Below are positions 59,891-64,000 of a DNA stretch of 64,000 nucleotides, piece after piece. The stretch is taken from contig OX344755.2 of the NCBI GenBank assembly GCA_947034885.2, forward strand, positions 7,752,501-7,816,500, in the 5' to 3' direction. Position 1 is the first letter of the stretch. Each line of letters begins with the position of its first letter. The notes under the pieces were generated by a model. It had not been told where the DNA came from. It saw only the letters and a program-made list of their open reading frames with translations, and did not search any database. Source of the stretch: Thuidium tamariscinum (lineage: Eukaryota; Streptophyta; Bryopsida; Hypnales; Thuidiaceae). Both the position numbers and the translations under genes were made by a program.

Positions 59891-61854
59891 AGTCAAGGGC
59901 TAGAAGTGAAGGACAAGATTTTTTTTTCTTCTAGAAATGACAATTTCCCCCCCAAATTGACATCTATTTTCAAAATCATTTTTCACCATATTTTCTCTCT
60001 TAACAATCATTTTTGTTAGCATTTTTAGTCAATGAGTCATATTATACTTGAGAATAAAAAGAAGTTCAATGTTTTGAACATATAACAGTTGTAGTATATA
60101 AGATCATTATTGGGCATAATTATAGATTTTCATAAACTCAAAAGTCAATTTCTATTTGTAAGAGAGTGGGATTTCAAATAGATAACCCGAAACTTACAAA
60201 TGTAGAAGAAATGTTAATTTTAAATAGCAATTAAAGATACCAATATTTGATGGCATAGAATCTTGTAAGTTATAACAAATAATATAATTTTTTTCACTTG
60301 AAGATAAATATAATAAAAAAACATATAAAATGGAAGGATGATATAGTATTTTATTAAGAAAAACATTTATTTAATAAAAAAAATTAAGTCTAAAAAATGA
60401 CTTTATTAATCCTTGTTATTGATTTCTTTGTTTTGCTACAATTGTAATGTAAAACTTAATACAATTGTTATAGAAATAAACAAAGGTTGAAAGTGATAAC
60501 TTTGACAAATAAAATAATTATTTTTTATTGTGTAATTAAATTTTCATTTAAGAATAAAGATAGTATATAGCTAAATATATTAAAAAATTGCAATAAACCT
60601 CCTAACATAATGATTACTAGTAGAAAAATAAGTGTTTAATTAATGTATTCTTTATATGGAAGAACATAGAAATTAGATTACATCTTGTACCTCTCTTCTC
60701 CAATTTTCTATTTCAAGGCTATCTAATTTTTAAAAAGCTAAGCTAATCCTATCTAATTTTTGGATTTTTCAAAGTTTTCCATTCAATTCTTCAATTAGTT
60801 ATCGTGGAAAGCTCATAAAAAATGGACTTACAATAAGACATCATAATCGAGAACCTTAGTTCATCCTTTGGAAATATCCTTGGGTTTGTTGACCACTAGA
60901 CAATTGGTTCCACACATGCTTGTATATTTCTAAATATATTCTTTCATTAAAAAAAGTCTCCAAATAATTTTTCCAACTTTATTAACTTTGTTGTTGTTAA
61001 CGAGTAGATATCAACTAGAACATTGGATGGAGATATAATCCCTTGCTTAAAAAAATGAAAAAAATTTGAAATTGATTAGAAGTAACTACCTTGGTCATAG
61101 GATCTTATTTTATTCAAATTTCAGGGCTAAATATTCTCATTATTCTATTCTAACATCTAATTGTTTTGAGGGTTTAATCACTTGAGTATAAATTATAACA
61201 TTCAATATTTTGAGATGTATTCTATACTTCATGTTATGGGCTACATTGAAACAAAATAAAGATTTTTACCCTTGGTAGAAATAATTTACCTTTAAAGGAA
61301 CAAACAACTTGGTTTGATCAAATGAATGCAAATATGTCCCAAGCATACAATTTTCTTAATAATTCATATATCTAAGTATTTGTAGGTTTTTGTTTTAATT
61401 CTCTTACATCTATATGATACATATTTTATAACTTTCTTTTGAATTTTTTTTATTGGTCAAGGGATATAAGTATATCTAATCTCAAGAACTATCACTCTTC
61501 TAATATGAAAAATGCTTCTTAAGAAATAGATAAGTAAAGCAAAAATCTTTTAAGTTCATCATGACAAGAGCTTGATATTTTGAACTTAAAGAAATGAAAA
61601 TCTTGTGAAAATTACAAATATGCAATCTTTAATTAGCATTAGGTAATATTTTTAGTTTTTGATTTCAAATTTTAATGAAAAATATTGGTTGTTGTAGTAG
61701 TTGATCAAATTGTATAAAATTATAGACATATTCCATGGATCATATCATACAACTATTTTTTGAATATTGTCATTAAATATAATTCTAAACTTCACTTTAT
61801 ATCATATTTCTATAATTTTGTAAGTTTGGACCATTCCTTGATTTATAACCCCTA
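59891..61854. other. Unassigned AT-rich DNA
   Basis: A CACTA-like ACTAGTAGAAAAATAAGTGT motif lies near 60618 with no partner. Nothing else can be supported. Confidence 0.4.
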
Positions 61855-62729
61855 AAGCCTTTAAATGGCTTTTCTTCATCAAATTCTACTCAAAACTTCC
61901 TTTCCTCATTGTATGATCTTGCAATAGATTAGTGCTAAAATGTGAGGAAGAAATTTGAAAAACTTTGACAATGTAGGTTGCAAGATATTTGTGTTTTAAG
62001 TGAAGAAAACTAATTTTTGTCAACCTTGCTTTACTAGATTTTTAGGCTTTGATTATACTTAGCTTAAAAAGAATTGCACTATTAGTATTGAATTAAAAAA
62101 ATATATATTTTGATGAATTGAGCTAAAAATTTAGGGAAAAAAAAATTCAAAAATCATACTAAATAGAATTAGGTACAAAATTGAAGGAATATCTAAATTG
62201 TTAATAAGTTTAAGATGGAATTGAAATACAATAATTCCAATGGTGAGATTGTTCTAGCAACCAAACTAAATCTTGACAAAAAAACTTTTAAGAAAATTAT
62301 TAAAACATATGCTTCAAAAGGAATCCTATCAATTATTATTTCAAGAGAATGATTGGATTTCCCCCAAAACAACATTGTCCATAATTTTCTTTTTACCAAT
62401 GCAAATTGAATGAATCAAATCTTTTCATGTAGACAAAAATAATTTCTATGTGAACAAAATTTGAAATTTTTATTTTGACTAAATATTGATGATTTTTTTG
62501 GTGTTGCCTAATAAACTCTATTTGAAATTAGGTTGATCAAACTTTTGCTTATAGGAACCCATTGACATAATAATTATATTCCTCCAAAGTTGATTAATTT
62601 TTCTATGTTTGAAGAAAGTTTATAAGAAAATCAAGACAAAAATCAAGACTATAGGAACCTACTCAACCTACCCAAAACCCATTTTGGCTTTCAAGAGGAA
62701 CAATACTTAATGGGACTTTAGACGGGTAA
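61855..62729 (-). mobile_element. Family A element A7, degraded ends
   Basis: The left edge is ATAACCCCTAAAGCC. The right edge is GGACTTTAGACGGGTAA. The interior in reverse contains TTCCAATGGTGAGATTGTTC and ATTGAATGAATCAAA, both family A blocks. Confidence 0.7.
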
Positions 62730-63078
62730 AGGATTAATTGAGTTTGAAATATTAACTTCATGCATTTCATATTTATCTTTTGATGTGAATGTACCAGAAG
62801 GGATTAAGGATTATGATAAACCAATGCACGGTTATGTTTAGTAGAATCCTATTTGTAACCTTGAGTATACTTTCATGCTTTGTACTTCTCAAAAATACAT
62901 TAAATTTGATATTAATTTTTCATAATTGAGAATTCAATTGCAAGTAAGAAAAAGCCAAAACACAAAAAACCCATTTCACTTCTTTTTGTATTCAAAACCA
63001 TGTGGCTAGACTAGTGCGGTCTGCCATGATGAAATCATTGGCATACTTTTGACTTCCCTATTTTGGGCCAGCCAAAAC
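62730..63078. other. Unassigned spacer
   Basis: No paired ends or coding frames were recognised. Confidence 0.4.
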
Positions 63079-63326
63079 AAGGTGGGTAGTACCCCCAAAC
63101 TGCCACTTTTTGCTTCTGTGCCTGTTTTGCTATTATTAGATTGGTCAATTTTTGTATTTTCTTGTTGACACTTGAAAGGAGGTTCTGATGCACCAAAGAA
63201 CATGACATTTGGATGTTATTTGCCAAAGTTATGATGGAACAAAGTTTGTTTCTAAAATAGTCTTCTACATATTCAAAGTGAAAATTTAGTTTTAGGGTCA
63301 GTGGTGCTTGTGGATGTGTCCTCCTT
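63079..63326 (+). mobile_element. Family I element I3
   Basis: The left end is AAGGTGGGTAGTACCCCCAA, and the reverse complement of the right end is AAGGAGGACACATCCACAAG. The core has GATGCACCAAAGAACATGAC. Confidence 0.65.
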
Positions 63327-63566
63327 ACATGGCCCACACTTGGTGGTAAGAAACTTAGGTTAGATTTAGACTAGGGTACACAACTGAATTCAAAAAAGCA
63401 CATGAACAATAGGATTGCTTAATTTCTAGAGTTTCTTCATCCTGAACCCTAGTCTAAACTTGACCTTAGTGTTCTTTTGTATAATGTATAGTCCAAGCTA
63501 GTTCTTTATCTATGAAAATTGACTCCATGTGGATTTGAAATGGCTTTAATTAATCCTGGAAGCATG

Positions 63567-63690
63567 CTTCCCCTCATGGCCAAGGTAGTCACCAAAATGT
63601 TCCAATTACTAGATCAATAGGTACATTATTTGGTCCTACAATTTAAATAATGAAGTCATTTATTAGAGGACAATTTTGGTCCCCAATATC
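63567..63690 (+). repeat. Repeat Q copy 2
   Basis: CCAAGGTAGTCACCAAAATG and TAGATCAATAGGTACAT match the copy at 1545-1700. The remaining bases to 64000 show nothing further. Confidence 0.5.
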
Positions 63691-64000
63691 CCTTGAACCC
63701 TTAAGCTCTCCAAAATATATATTTTGAGTAATGAACGGAAGGCTTGTGAGCCTTGTTTAGTCTAATATCTCATTTATGTAATGTAATATTCAAATCTTGA
63801 AAAGACAACCTTCTCCTAATGACCTATTAAATGATTTTTTTACAAAGATATAGAAAAAACATATAAATTTTTCTCTAAAAAAAATTGAGGTACTAAGGGA
63901 TCAACCATGGAACGCTCCAATGTCCCATTTCTAAATGATTTATAGATTGAAATCCAGATTTCATTCTCATTACACGTTGAATGAAGGTCATCCTAATTTT

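Noticed and set aside
1-64000. LTR retrotransposons
   Set aside because: No long direct terminal repeats with TG...CA ends and no gag or pol frames were seen. Decayed or solo LTRs in the unassigned stretches cannot be excluded by eye.
1-64000. CRISPR arrays, riboswitches, bacterial operons
   Set aside because: The tandem repeats present are microsatellites or the 177-base foldback units. Composition and splice signals indicate a eukaryotic nucleus.

Overview
This is eukaryotic nuclear DNA, most likely from a plant. It is AT-rich, and intergenic sequence fills almost the whole window. No long coding ORF, ribosomal RNA, convincing tRNA, CRISPR array or bacterial operon was found. The plant reading rests on a classic plant CACTA transposon end (CACTACTAGAAAA, with a 3-bp CTA duplication), on GT-AG introns in a ribosomal protein S6e relic, and on many MITE-like elements. 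I cannot name the species.

There are two low-copy islands. The first, about 1-5950, holds possible exon pieces and a minus-strand tandem cluster at 4860-5914 of tiny genes, each predicted to encode a single-pass membrane protein of about 45-48 residues. One unit is intact, one carries a stop at codon 3 with an internal ATG, and one is degenerate. The second, about 8660-11470, holds a GC-rich leader-like region, two short exons that join in frame through a GT-AG intron, and then a decayed but intron-bearing copy of cytosolic ribosomal protein S6e. A small GC-rich repeat-bearing island lies at 33130-33440.

The rest, from about 11.5 to 64 kb, is mostly layered non-autonomous DNA transposons, visible as families with repeated copies and paired ends. 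Families A (7 copies), B (5 copies) and N share termini reading TTAA-CCCCTAAAGG. The palindromic TTAA at the extreme ends resembles a piggyBac-type target duplication. Other families are C (3 copies, ends near GGTGATTGCAAGAAACAC), F (6 copies, ends near CATTAGAAGA, internal ACGTGG hairpin), I (5 copies, ends AAGGTGGGTACACCC), J (3 copies, ends near GGGTTGCTATT, one large copy with a 10-bp target duplication), two CACTA-type elements, and repeat families O, P and Q. A 1.7-kb foldback structure at 30059-31772 has 578-bp arms made of about 177-bp tandem units. Its right arm is split by a 298-bp element with an 8-bp target duplication.

Nesting gives relative ages. C sits inside B, a CACTA element inside J, a CACTA hairpin inside A, F inside N, a hairpin MITE inside the large J, and the 298-bp element inside the foldback. 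No autonomous transposase was recognised, so any surviving elements would depend on enzymes encoded elsewhere.
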